This document shows positions 18,093-26,230 of a stretch of DNA of 64,000 bases, in pieces (the first letter of the stretch is position 1; each line of letters begins with the position of its first letter). The position numbers were made by a program, and so were the translations under genes. This DNA comes from Methanomicrobium mobile BP (lineage in GTDB: Archaea > Halobacteriota > Methanomicrobia > Methanomicrobiales > Methanomicrobiaceae), in NCBI RefSeq assembly GCF_000711215.1, contig NZ_JOMF01000006.1, positions 1 to 64,000 on the forward strand, read 5' to 3'. The notes below the pieces were generated by a model, which was not told the DNA's origin, did not search any database, and saw only the letters and a program-made list of their open reading frames with translations.

Positions 18093-19265
18093 ATGATAAA
18101 CTTAGCAATCGCGGGCAAACCGAACTGCGGAAAATCGACATTTTTCGCCGCGGCAACAATGGCACCCGCTGAGATAGCAAACTATCCTTTCACGACAATA
18201 GACGCCAATAACGGCGTTGCATACGTGCGTGTGGAGTGCGCATGCAAAAGTCTCGGGATCGAAAACTGCCCCGCATGTCAGAACGGCGTGCGCTTCATCC
18301 CGATTGGGCTCATAGATGTCGCGGGACTTGTCGAGGGAGCGCATGAAGGGCGCGGTCTGGGAAACAAGTTCCTTGACAACCTTCGCGAAGCCGATGCAAT
18401 AATTCACATTCTGGACGCAAGCGGCTCTACGGATGCGGAGGGCAACCCCGTTGACCGCGGCTCGCATAATCCCAAACAGGATATCGGATTCATCGAGTCA
18501 GAGATGAAGATGTGGGTCTACGGTCTTATCGAGAAGAATTGGAACAAGATTCAGCGCTCGTCCCAGCAGAAGAACTACTCTATTGAGGACGCGGTTGCCG
18601 ATCAGCTCGCGGGACTTCAGATCACGGTCAATCATGTCGAGGAAGCGGTCAGAATCACGGGCATAAACCTCAAGACCTGCAATGAGGAGGAACTCATCAA
18701 CTTCTGCGGCGTCCTTGTTCAGCACGCAAAGCCCTTCATAGTCATCGGAAACAAGGCGGATTTCGCACCGGCGGAACTTCTGGATGAACTGAAGAAGGAG
18801 GACATAAAGTTCACATGCGCCGCTGGCGAACTTGCCCTGAAGAAAGCCGCGGAAGCGGGACTCATCAACTATATCGCTGGCGACGGCGATTTCACGATAA
18901 ATGCGCCGGAAAAACTTACCGCGCCGCAGAAGGCGGGTCTTGAGGCAATCCGCGCCATGATGAAACAGTTCGGCGGCACCGGCGTTCAGCAGGCGATAAA
19001 CAGCGCGGTATTCGACCTTCTCGACATGATTGTCGTATATCCGGTCGAGGATGAGAACAAATACTGCGACGGCAAAGACAGGATTCTCCCCGATGCATAC
19101 CTCATGAAACGCGGCTCAACCCCGCACGATCTCGCATATCAGGTCCACACCGATATCGGAAAGGGTTTCCTCTACGCAGTCGATGCAAAGACAAAGATGC
19201 GCATCAAAGAGAGTCACGAACTCAAAAACGGCGACGTAATCAAGATAGTTTCCACAAAGAAATAA
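18093..19265 (+). CDS. ychF: YchF/OLA1-family translation-associated ATPase
   Basis: 390 aa Obg-related P-loop NTPase of the archaeal YchF type. G1 is IAGKPNCGKSTF, G2 is the YPFTTIDAN region, and G3 is LIDVAGLVEGAHEGRGLG. G4 is VIGNKADFA (about residue 215), close to the NxxE/NKxD variation typical of the group. A helical insertion follows G3, and a C-terminal TGS domain (SLTPHDLAYQVHTDIGKGF with KNGDVIKIVS) binds RNA. The family associates with ribosomes. Cysteines CACKSLGIENCPAC (about 50-63) form an archaeal zinc-ribbon-like insertion. It has no close co-directional neighbour upstream and is followed by T-rich tandem repeats that probably end transcription. Confidence 0.92.
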   Translation: MINLAIAGKPNCGKSTFFAAATMAPAEIANYPFTTIDANNGVAYVRVECACKSLGIENCPACQNGVRFIPIGLIDVAGLVEGAHEGRGLGNKFLDNLREADAIIHILDASGSTDAEGNPVDRGSHNPKQDIGFIESEMKMWVYGLIEKNWNKIQRSSQQKNYSIEDAVADQLAGLQITVNHVEEAVRITGINLKTCNEEELINFCGVLVQHAKPFIVIGNKADFAPAELLDELKKEDIKFTCAAGELALKKAAEAGLINYIAGDGDFTINAPEKLTAPQKAGLEAIRAMMKQFGGTGVQQAINSAVFDLLDMIVVYPVEDENKYCDGKDRILPDAYLMKRGSTPHDLAYQVHTDIGKGFLYAVDAKTKMRIKESHELKNGDVIKIVSTKK

Positions 19266-19276
19266 TCTTTTTTGCC

Positions 19277-19364
19277 TTTTTGGCATTTTCTGCTTTTTGG
19301 TATTTTCTGCTTTTTTTGGTTTTTCTGCTTTTTTTGGTTTTTTCTGTTTTTTTTGCTTTTTCTT
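19277..19364 (+). repeat. T-rich 17-18-bp tandem repeats after ychF
   Basis: About five consecutive units resemble TTTTTGGYATTTTCTGC. The first two (19277-19293 and 19294-19310) differ at one base, and later ones gain T residues. The array begins 12 bases after the ychF stop. The long oligo-T runs would serve as an archaeal intrinsic terminator. Confidence 0.75.
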
Positions 19365-19524
19365 TTTTGTACATCCTGACGAAGGTTGCGATCGCCCCCG
19401 TTGCCGTGCCCGTCACGAAAGCCGACATGACGAGCCGAAATCAAAAAATAACGTCTGACAATTGTCGGACGACTCTTTTCGGCAGAAAGCATTTTTATAG
19501 ATAAAGTCCAATACTGTGTCAATT

Positions 19525-19845
19525 ATGAGTACTGAGATCTATCAGGCACAGGTTATACGAAACTTCTTTGACACTATAACAGGTACCGATAGGAATCTTA
19601 CCCGCATCTACATGTGCGTTATAAGTCTTGCTAAACTGCGCTCGGAAGAGCCGGAAAAGCTCGCTCACCTCATCGATCAGATGAAGAAGAGCAAGGTTAA
19701 GAAGGAGCTTTCCATAGATATCATAGACTATATGTGCACCTGCGCCGCCGAGATTGACATTACTCACGTGCAGACCGCTTTCGGCGTCCGCGAGATCTCG
19801 GATATGGCGGATACGTTTAACTCAATAAGCCTTGACTCGTTCTGA
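19525..19845 (+). CDS. Small helical protein of unknown function
   Basis: 106 aa, not recognised. It is predicted mostly alpha-helical (YQAQVIRNFFDTI, RIYMCVISLAKLRSEE, KKELSIDIIDYMCTCAAE) and soluble, with a small Cys cluster MCTC around residue 73. The ATG at 19525 is chosen over a GTG 9 bp upstream because a TATA-like TTTTTATAG at about 19491-19499 lies some 26-34 nt before it, which fits a leaderless start. It stands alone between the ychF repeats and the Rrf2 gene on the opposite strand. Confidence 0.65.
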   Translation: MSTEIYQAQVIRNFFDTITGTDRNLTRIYMCVISLAKLRSEEPEKLAHLIDQMKKSKVKKELSIDIIDYMCTCAAEIDITHVQTAFGVREISDMADTFNSISLDSF

Positions 19846-19961
19846 AATACGGGGCGTCGGTCATAAATAACTTTTTTTTCGGTCTTTTTTGACTTCGCAA
19901 TTCTGCGAAATATTGTCATTCAAAAATGAAATTATAGATAAAATTCAAAAAGAGTTGATTT

Positions 19962-20402
19962 TTATTTTTCTGTTTCCAGAATCTCACGCATTCCGGTTCT
20001 CAGATCCGCAAGTGTGTACTTCTTCAGTTCATCCTCCATTGCGGTCTGTATGGCTTTCAGTTTGTCATCAAGCAGGGCATGAATATTCCGTCCGACCGGA
20101 CAATCGGGATTAGGCGCTTCATGAAAACGGAAAAGGTCTCCGCCTTCCAACGGCTCTATAGCCTGATAAACGTCGAAAAAACTGATCTCGGATAAATCCC
20201 TTGTCAGTGTGATACCGCCTGTGCCCCTGGCAACCTTAATGAGTCCCGCTTTCTTCAGTTTCGCCAAAATCTTACGTATGATTACCGGATTGGTATTGAT
20301 ACTGGCGGCAAGGAAGTCGCTGGTCACCTTATAGTTCTCTTTAAAGGTATCCACGCAGGTGAAGATGTGTAGGGCCACGGTAAATCTGCTTGATATCTGC
20401 AT
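19962..20402 (-). CDS. Rrf2-family regulator, YwnA-like
   Basis: 146 aa winged-helix repressor. It begins MQISSRFTVALHIFTCVDTF, has the recognition region SINTNPVIIRKILAKLKKAGLIK, and a wing ARGTGGITLTRD. The three-Cys Fe-S ligand set of IscR/NsrR (C-x5-C-x7/8-C) is missing; only NPDCPVGRNIH keeps one Cys. This places it with Fe-S-free YwnA-type members, which tend to sense thiol or electrophile stress by that Cys. It follows the SnoaL-like gene on the same strand by 58 bp, and a 15-bp palindrome upstream of that gene is a plausible operator, so autoregulation of the pair is likely. Confidence 0.85.
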   Translation of the reverse strand: MQISSRFTVALHIFTCVDTFKENYKVTSDFLAASINTNPVIIRKILAKLKKAGLIKVARGTGGITLTRDLSEISFFDVYQAIEPLEGGDLFRFHEAPNPDCPVGRNIHALLDDKLKAIQTAMEDELKKYTLADLRTGMREILETEK

Positions 20403-20460
20403 TACATCAAGATAGACGCCGCCAGTATAGAACTGTTTTGCTGTAATTCAGATGATTACA

Positions 20461-21234
20461 TCAGAATTTTCCGTTCCTGTTTGCCCACGTATCCTCTGAG
20501 GCAATGGTCTCCATGACATCCCAGTGCTCGACAATCTTTCCGTTCTCAATGCGCCAGAGATCGTAGTATGAAGTGGGTACGCCGCCGAAAGTGCCTTCCG
20601 AGACCGCAAGAACAAAATTGCCCTGTGCAAGGACCTGATGAACCGTATCATAGACCATACGGATATCCTTCTCCGCAAGAGCGGCCAGCGCGTTACCTAG
20701 ACCTGAGAGTCCGTCGGCAATACCCGTATTGTGCTGGATGTAGACATCGCCGTTAAAATACGAAGGTGTCTTCTCGGGTGCCTTGCCCTGCAGAACATCG
20801 TGAAGGAAATTCTTCACCAGCCGGCGGTTCTCCTCGGTCTTGTCAAGATCTTTAAGCATGTTTGCACCGTCTATCTGCGTATGACCCGAAGGATTGAGCT
20901 CTGCTTTAGCGGCAAGGTTATCCCAGTGCTCGGCAATCAGACCGTTCTCATCGATACGGAATATGTCGAAAGCAACCTGATCTCCCGCTCCCGCAAAATT
21001 GTATACGGTCTGAAGAAATACCTTATCGCCGTCCTCAAACGCGCGAATGTTCTTTACTGTTGTCTTGACCGGCGCGGAAGCAAGCCATGCCACGCTGTTT
21101 ACAAAGGCAACACGACCTGTGCCGTATGCAAGGTTGTGCTGAATGTAACCTTCAGCAAGAAGGGACTCAGCTTTTCCTGTATCTCCGGTAGCAAATGTAT
21201 TAATGAGTGCCAATGCTTTTTCCTTGTTTGTCAT
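20461..21234 (-). CDS. Tandem SnoaL/NTF2-like protein
   Basis: 257 aa made of two repeated SnoaL-like cone folds, about residues 1-120 and 130-250. Each repeat has the pattern Y-I-Q-H-N (SLLAEGYIQHNLAYGTG; GDVYIQHNTGIADG) and ends with a W-x-N/V-x-E-H-W-D element (GLIAEHWDNLAA; GKIVEHWDVMET). Family members bind or isomerise small hydrophobic molecules, and many are linked to stress genes. No substrate can be given. The ATG at 21234 has GGTGAAAACC in front of it as a Shine-Dalgarno-like site. It is in a unit with the Rrf2 regulator and divergent from a drug exporter, so a detoxification role is reasonable. Confidence 0.8.
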   Translation of the reverse strand: MTNKEKALALINTFATGDTGKAESLLAEGYIQHNLAYGTGRVAFVNSVAWLASAPVKTTVKNIRAFEDGDKVFLQTVYNFAGAGDQVAFDIFRIDENGLIAEHWDNLAAKAELNPSGHTQIDGANMLKDLDKTEENRRLVKNFLHDVLQGKAPEKTPSYFNGDVYIQHNTGIADGLSGLGNALAALAEKDIRMVYDTVHQVLAQGNFVLAVSEGTFGGVPTSYYDLWRIENGKIVEHWDVMETIASEDTWANRNGKF

Positions 21235-21273
21235 GATGGTTTTCACCAAATTATTGTATGACCTCTTTTGATA

Positions 21274-21288
21274 TAACCATTATGGTTA
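21274..21288. promoter_or_regulatory. 15-bp palindrome, probable Rrf2 operator
   Basis: TAACCAT-T-ATGGTTA is a perfect inverted repeat about 40 bp upstream of the SnoaL-like start. It overlaps a TATA-like GTTATATC read toward that gene. Size and position fit an Rrf2 dimer site, and the Rrf2 gene is second in the same unit. Confidence 0.55.
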
Positions 21289-21344
21289 CAACAAACATAG
21301 GCAGGCAATACCCCTAAATAATTTCAATACCGATTACCGCCAAA

Positions 21345-21369
21345 ATTACTCGGACATTAATCGAGTAAT
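21345..21369. promoter_or_regulatory. 8-bp inverted repeat upstream of the exporter gene
   Basis: ATTACTCG (21345-21352) and CGAGTAAT (21362-21369) are perfect inverted arms with a 9-bp spacer, about 60 bp before the Bcr/CflA start. They differ from the palindrome at 21274, so a different regulator may bind, or the site may be a hairpin in the leader. Confidence 0.4.
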
Positions 21370-21429
21370 CTCGCAGTTACACCAGAAATAAACCTGAAAT
21401 CTACAAATAAAGCGAAACGGACGACCCGC

Positions 21430-22629
21430 ATGAATCCTCAAAAATATCTGACGCCGCATATTTTGATTGTTCTCATCGTCATTCTCTCGATAGTCGCACC
21501 GTTTTCAACCGACATGTATCTCCCGGGTCTGCCGATAATCGTGGAATACTTCGGGACCACGGATGCCATCCTCAACATGACGCTCTACGGCTTCATGATG
21601 TTCATGGCTGTGGGCATACTCATCCTCGGACCCATAAGCGACAAATACGGACGAAAACCCATACTGCTCGTATCGCTCATAGCATACACGATAATCAGCA
21701 CCCTCTGCGCGTTTTCGCCCGACATCCGGGTATTCATTCTTCTCCGAATCATACAGGGTATTGCCGCAGGCGGCATGCTGGTTATCTCAACCGCGCTCAT
21801 AAAAGACTGCTTCGAGGCATCGATACGCGACAGAATCCTCACGCTGACTGTCGTGATGGGCGTCGTGGGACCCCTGCTCTCCCCGATCGTCGGCGCATAC
21901 CTTATTGAAGCAATCAGTTGGCAGTCGACGCTTATCGCGCCGGCGTTTCTGACCGCCGCATCGGTCATTGTGAGTCTGTTCTTCACGGAATCCCTGCCCG
22001 AAAACGAGAAATTTACGGGCAGCGTTCTCGGCGTAATCCTTCATCAGATAACGCTTTGCAGGAATAAGGCGTTCACGCTCTTCCTGCTCTCGACAAGCAT
22101 GCTGAAATTGCCGTTCATGGCATTCCTTGCGGTATCGTCCTACATCTTTATCGCCGGATACGGAATCAGCGGCTCGCTCTACAGTATCTTTCTGGCAATA
22201 GACATCGTGGTCGGAACCGCGGGCATGCTTGTCATTCAGCAGATAGGCTACCGCATCGGCGGCAGAAGAACGGGACCGATATTTATCGCGCTCGGGTTCT
22301 TAAGCGGCATTCTCATGCTGACCTTCGGACATGCCGGCGCATACATCTGCCTCTTATGCTTCATCCCCTGCGGAATCTCCGCAATCGGAGTAAGACCCTA
22401 CACAATCAGCAATCTCCTTAAGCAGTATGACGGCGATACGGGCTCGGTTTCATCGCTCTTCAACTTCACGGTCATGTTTATCGGCTGCACGGGCATGATA
22501 ATCGGCACCCTGCCGTGGCCCGACTATATCACGGGTCTCGGAACATGCAGTATCTGCGCGTCGATTGCATCGGCAGTTCTGTGGATAATACTCGTGAAGA
22601 GCGGCATGAAATTAAGAGGAATGGATTAA
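21430..22629 (+). CDS. Bcr/CflA-type major facilitator exporter
   Basis: 399 aa inner-membrane drug/proton antiporter of the MFS DHA1 group, with about 12 hydrophobic helices. The N-terminal TM1 motif APFSTDMYLPGLP is typical of Bcr/CflA. The loop 2-3 motif GPISDKYGRKPILL (motif A) and the TM5 antiporter motif VMGVVGPLLSPIVGAYLIE (motif C) are intact. Substrates cannot be predicted. It is divergent from the SnoaL/Rrf2 unit, with two candidate operator palindromes between them. The stop codon is part of a 12-bp tandem repeat. Confidence 0.9.
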   Translation: MNPQKYLTPHILIVLIVILSIVAPFSTDMYLPGLPIIVEYFGTTDAILNMTLYGFMMFMAVGILILGPISDKYGRKPILLVSLIAYTIISTLCAFSPDIRVFILLRIIQGIAAGGMLVISTALIKDCFEASIRDRILTLTVVMGVVGPLLSPIVGAYLIEAISWQSTLIAPAFLTAASVIVSLFFTESLPENEKFTGSVLGVILHQITLCRNKAFTLFLLSTSMLKLPFMAFLAVSSYIFIAGYGISGSLYSIFLAIDIVVGTAGMLVIQQIGYRIGGRRTGPIFIALGFLSGILMLTFGHAGAYICLLCFIPCGISAIGVRPYTISNLLKQYDGDTGSVSSLFNFTVMFIGCTGMIIGTLPWPDYITGLGTCSICASIASAVLWIILVKSGMKLRGMD

Positions 22630-22654
22630 TTTAAGGATTGATTTAAGGATTGAT
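22623..22654 (+). repeat. 12-bp tandem repeat over the exporter stop codon
   Basis: GGATTAATTTAA (22623-22634) is followed by GGATTGATTTAA and a partial GGATTGAT. The first unit contains the exporter's TAA (22627-22629). Only one base differs between the first two units. Confidence 0.8.
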
Positions 22655-22669
22655 CCGTTAAAACAGGAG

Positions 22670-23986
22670 TTATTGAGGTAATTGCGGCAGATTTTCAAGC
22701 TGAACGGGTTTTCCTTTCAGATTTGACAATGCCTCCGTAAGTTTTTCGCATGCGGACGGATATTCGGCTTCCAAACCGGCAACCGCATCTTTGTTGGACG
22801 CAATCGTATTCTTTGACCTTTGCAAATTCTCTTTCAATTCTGTCCTGCGTGAGGATAACTCAGCAAGCCGTTTTGCCGCATCCGAACTTTCAATCTTCAG
22901 AACATATTCGGAAAGGGACTGCTTCTGCGCGGCATAACTCTTGCGGAGTCCGGATATCTCCGAGATCAGCGCGCCGTCATCGGTTAAGAGGCGCTCTTCC
23001 GATTTTGTCTTGATAAACGAGGGATTGTCTCGGACATAACCCGCGACCGCGGAATATAGCGGCGACCAGAGAGTTTCAATCTCCGAGGCATCCTCCTTTT
23101 CTTCGGCGCTTAAATCGTATGCATTCAACGCCGCCTCGAACCGCGCGATATCCTTCACGAGTTCTTTTGCACCGTCCTTTTCCGCCGCATACGACACTTT
23201 GCGGAGGACATTGCCGAGATTGGCGGTTATCAGATGGAGGCTGTCGGCAATGCGGACAAGCTCCTCTCCGGCGGCGGTCTTGCCCGCAATCGCCGCTTCG
23301 TAATCTCCGTATTCCGACGAATCTTTCAGTTCCGAGATACTCCTCTCAATCTCGGAGAGTTCCGGTTCCGAGTCCCCGATCTCCTTCTCAAGCCGCATGT
23401 TCTCTTCGAGAAGGGCTCCGTGTCTCTCCGCGATATCCCTGCATCTCTCATAGGATTTCGAGACCGCATCAATGCGCGCGGTCTTCTCGAGCGCGGGTCT
23501 GAAAGTCCCGTTCATTGAGTTGATCTCGCGACCGATTACGTCAATATGACCTTTAAGCTCTTTCATCTCCTCGGGAAACGCCGCAATGACATATCTGCCT
23601 TGACCGCGGATGCACTTCGTGACGGACTTCAAAGTCTCCGCAACCGCATTGTAATACTCCTGCGGATCCTCGGGAAAACTGTCCTCGTCGGGAACGGTCT
23701 TCCTGAGCGCCGCCGCAAACTGGGGCAGAGACCTCTCGACAACGGATTTCACGCGCGCGTTGAGCTCGGCATCGGAGTCCACCTTTAAATTCATGAAATT
23801 ATCGGCGACCGCCGCTACATCCTTTAGCGCCTGCGAGATAATCCCGCGCGATCTCTTCGCTACATCATTGAGCGAGGCTGACACACTATTCTCCTCCGAC
23901 TCAAGATCCGAAGGAATGGTATTGTAATCGCATATCAAAGGCGAATTGTCATCCTTTGAAAAAAGTTTTTTCAGAAAACCTGCCAT
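22670..23986 (-). CDS. Long coiled-coil protein of unknown function
   Basis: 438 aa, soluble, largely helical and rich in Glu, Lys and Ala. The conserved-looking N-terminus MAGFLKKLFSKDD is a short amphipathic helix that could touch the membrane. Strong heptad stretches occur at about residues 180-235 (LLEENMRLEKEIGDSEPELS) and 335-425 (ISGLRKSYAAQKQSLSEYVL). No enzyme motif is seen. It is the last gene of a probable larB-nadM-coiled-coil unit, 21 bp after nadM. I do not recognise a named family; a scaffold or structural role is a guess. Confidence 0.6.
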   Translation of the reverse strand: MAGFLKKLFSKDDNSPLICDYNTIPSDLESEENSVSASLNDVAKRSRGIISQALKDVAAVADNFMNLKVDSDAELNARVKSVVERSLPQFAAALRKTVPDEDSFPEDPQEYYNAVAETLKSVTKCIRGQGRYVIAAFPEEMKELKGHIDVIGREINSMNGTFRPALEKTARIDAVSKSYERCRDIAERHGALLEENMRLEKEIGDSEPELSEIERSISELKDSSEYGDYEAAIAGKTAAGEELVRIADSLHLITANLGNVLRKVSYAAEKDGAKELVKDIARFEAALNAYDLSAEEKEDASEIETLWSPLYSAVAGYVRDNPSFIKTKSEERLLTDDGALISEISGLRKSYAAQKQSLSEYVLKIESSDAAKRLAELSSRRTELKENLQRSKNTIASNKDAVAGLEAEYPSACEKLTEALSNLKGKPVQLENLPQLPQ

Positions 23987-24007
23987 ATTTACCTCTTTAA
24001 AAAAAAC

Positions 24008-24559
<552 letters not shown>

Positions 24560-24607
24560 TTACTCCGTTCCTGTTACTCGTTAAACTACTCTTGTCGCTA
24601 TGATAAT

Positions 24608-25447
24608 TTATCTTTGTTCATCGGCGTTTTCGGCGTTTTTGGCATTCCCAGACCCGGAAGCGCCCGCCGCCATATTGGCAATCAGCGCCGCATATGCGCC
24701 GGCGGTAAATCCCGCATCGATATTGACGACGGTCAGCACGGCGCAGGACTGAAGCATACTCGCCAGAGCCGCCTCGCCGCCGCCCATATACCCGTATCCC
24801 ACGCTCACGGGAACGCCTATAACGGGGCGGTCGACAAGTCCCGCGATGACGGTCGGAAGCGTTCCTTCTCTGCCGGCGCAGACCACAAAGGCATGCGCAT
24901 CGAGGAGGTCTTTGACGGCGGGAAAGAGCCTGTGTATACCCGCCGCACCCGCATCGTATGCCGTCTTTACAACGCAGCCCATCTCCTGCGCAATCACCTT
25001 GGCTTCTTCGGCGACGCGGATATCCGAGGTGCCCGCGGTGATGATTCCTACTATGCCGCCCGTTCTCTTCTCGCAGCGTGCCTTGACTTTTTCATCGCGG
25101 GTCATGATGAACATGCGCCCTTCGGGGTTGTATTCGTGAATATAGCCTTTTTCAACCGCAAATTTTGTAAGTTCTTCGACCTGAGCGGGAGTGACGCGGG
25201 AGGCAAGGCATCTGCCGTTTGCCTGCGTTATCTTATCGACAATCGAGATAAGATGCGGCAGGTCCTTGTTCTCGGAAAGAACGACCTCGGGAATGCCGCA
25301 CCGGATATTTCGCCCCGTATCTATCTTTGCGCAACTGCCTATCATATCCAGACGCAGACCGCCTATCAGAAGTTCCGCCTCTTCGAGAGAAATCTCTCCC
25401 GAGGCATAACCTTCAAGGACTCCCTTCAGACTGTTGTTAATAACCAT
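24608..25447 (-). CDS. larB: LarB-like nickel-pincer cofactor protein (AIR carboxylase fold)
   Basis: 279 aa from MVINNSLKGVLEGYASGEIS. The N-terminal 120 residues contain the LarB-specific part (EVVLSENKDLPHLISIVDKI). The C-terminal PurE-like domain has GIVGIITAGTSDIRVAEEA, VVCAGREGTLPTVIAGLVDR and PVIGVPVSVGYGYMGGGEAAL. LarB carboxylates and hydrolyses nicotinic acid adenine dinucleotide to start synthesis of the nickel-pincer nucleotide. Adjacency to nadM, an NAD-pathway enzyme, fits that substrate. larC and larE are not in the window. The C-terminal 15 residues are low complexity. The start at 25447 skips 15 upstream codons that look unrelated. Confidence 0.88.
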   Translation of the reverse strand: MVINNSLKGVLEGYASGEISLEEAELLIGGLRLDMIGSCAKIDTGRNIRCGIPEVVLSENKDLPHLISIVDKITQANGRCLASRVTPAQVEELTKFAVEKGYIHEYNPEGRMFIMTRDEKVKARCEKRTGGIVGIITAGTSDIRVAEEAKVIAQEMGCVVKTAYDAGAAGIHRLFPAVKDLLDAHAFVVCAGREGTLPTVIAGLVDRPVIGVPVSVGYGYMGGGEAALASMLQSCAVLTVVNIDAGFTAGAYAALIANMAAGASGSGNAKNAENADEQR

Positions 25448-25557
25448 AGTTCTTCTCCGATTCGGGCATATAAGACCGCACGCATTATTCACAGTTGCTT
25501 ATGCCGCAACTTTTCGATAACTAAGATATTCTCGGGCGTTGAATAATAACTATTGTC

Positions 25558-26067
25558 ATGGAGCACACGTATCTCATATATGTCGGCATCTTCGGTTGCG
25601 CGGTTGCCGCATATCTCTGGATGAGGGATGCAAGAATATTCTACAGAACGGCACTGCCCGGATACCGCAAGGCGGCATACTACGGGGTCGCATATACGGC
25701 GCTTTCAATTACGGGCGTCCTCTTCATGATGAGTTTCATGGAACTGTTGGGACTCGGCATGATTCTTCTGGCATTATACCTTCAGAGCGCAATCGTAAGG
25801 GAACGCGACCGCATATGGAGTGCGAATTCCGGCACACTCGACAGGGCACTCGGAAAAGCAGTCTTACAGAAAGCCGACCGGAAATCCGAAACAGCCGGTT
25901 TGGCAGACGAATCCGATGTCAGACTCTCAAGACACGAGAGAAAGATGAAGGAAAGGGCGGGTAAGGATAAGGAAAAGAAGGATGCCGATGATAAAGATAC
26001 GGAAACTGATACGGAGACGGGAGATTCGACAAACGGAGATTCAACGAACGAAACATCCTCAAAATAA
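25558..26067 (+). CDS. Small membrane protein with charged C-terminal tail
   Basis: 169 aa, not assigned to a family. The N-terminus has three hydrophobic helices (LIYVGIFGCAVAAYLWM, AYYGVAYTALSITGVLFMM, LLGLGMILLALYLQSAIV). From about residue 85 a long hydrophilic tail is rich in K, D, E, T and S, ending in short imperfect repeats (DTETDTETGDSTNGDSTNET) encoded by duplicated DNA units. The tail is probably cytoplasmic and disordered. It is divergent from larB; no functional link is evident. Confidence 0.65.
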   Translation: MEHTYLIYVGIFGCAVAAYLWMRDARIFYRTALPGYRKAAYYGVAYTALSITGVLFMMSFMELLGLGMILLALYLQSAIVRERDRIWSANSGTLDRALGKAVLQKADRKSETAGLADESDVRLSRHERKMKERAGKDKEKKDADDKDTETDTETGDSTNGDSTNETSSK

Positions 26068-26133
26068 AATATCCGCAGAATAACGGCAAAATCACGATCA
26101 AAGATAACAAGACTAAATGCGGAACAGATACAA

Positions 26134-26190
26134 AATCATATACCGAATCATATACACAATCTGATAATTTCGGATAATTTCGGATAAAAT
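26134..26190. repeat. Two short tandem repeats before hisS
   Basis: AATCATATAC occurs at 26134 and 26146 with a 12-bp period. GATAATTTCG then occurs at 26163 and 26173, with a partial third copy at 26183. They form the AT-rich region upstream of hisS. Confidence 0.7.
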
Positions 26191-26230
26191 ATCTACAGAT
26201 TTTAAACAGATTTAAGTTTAAGGTGAATCA

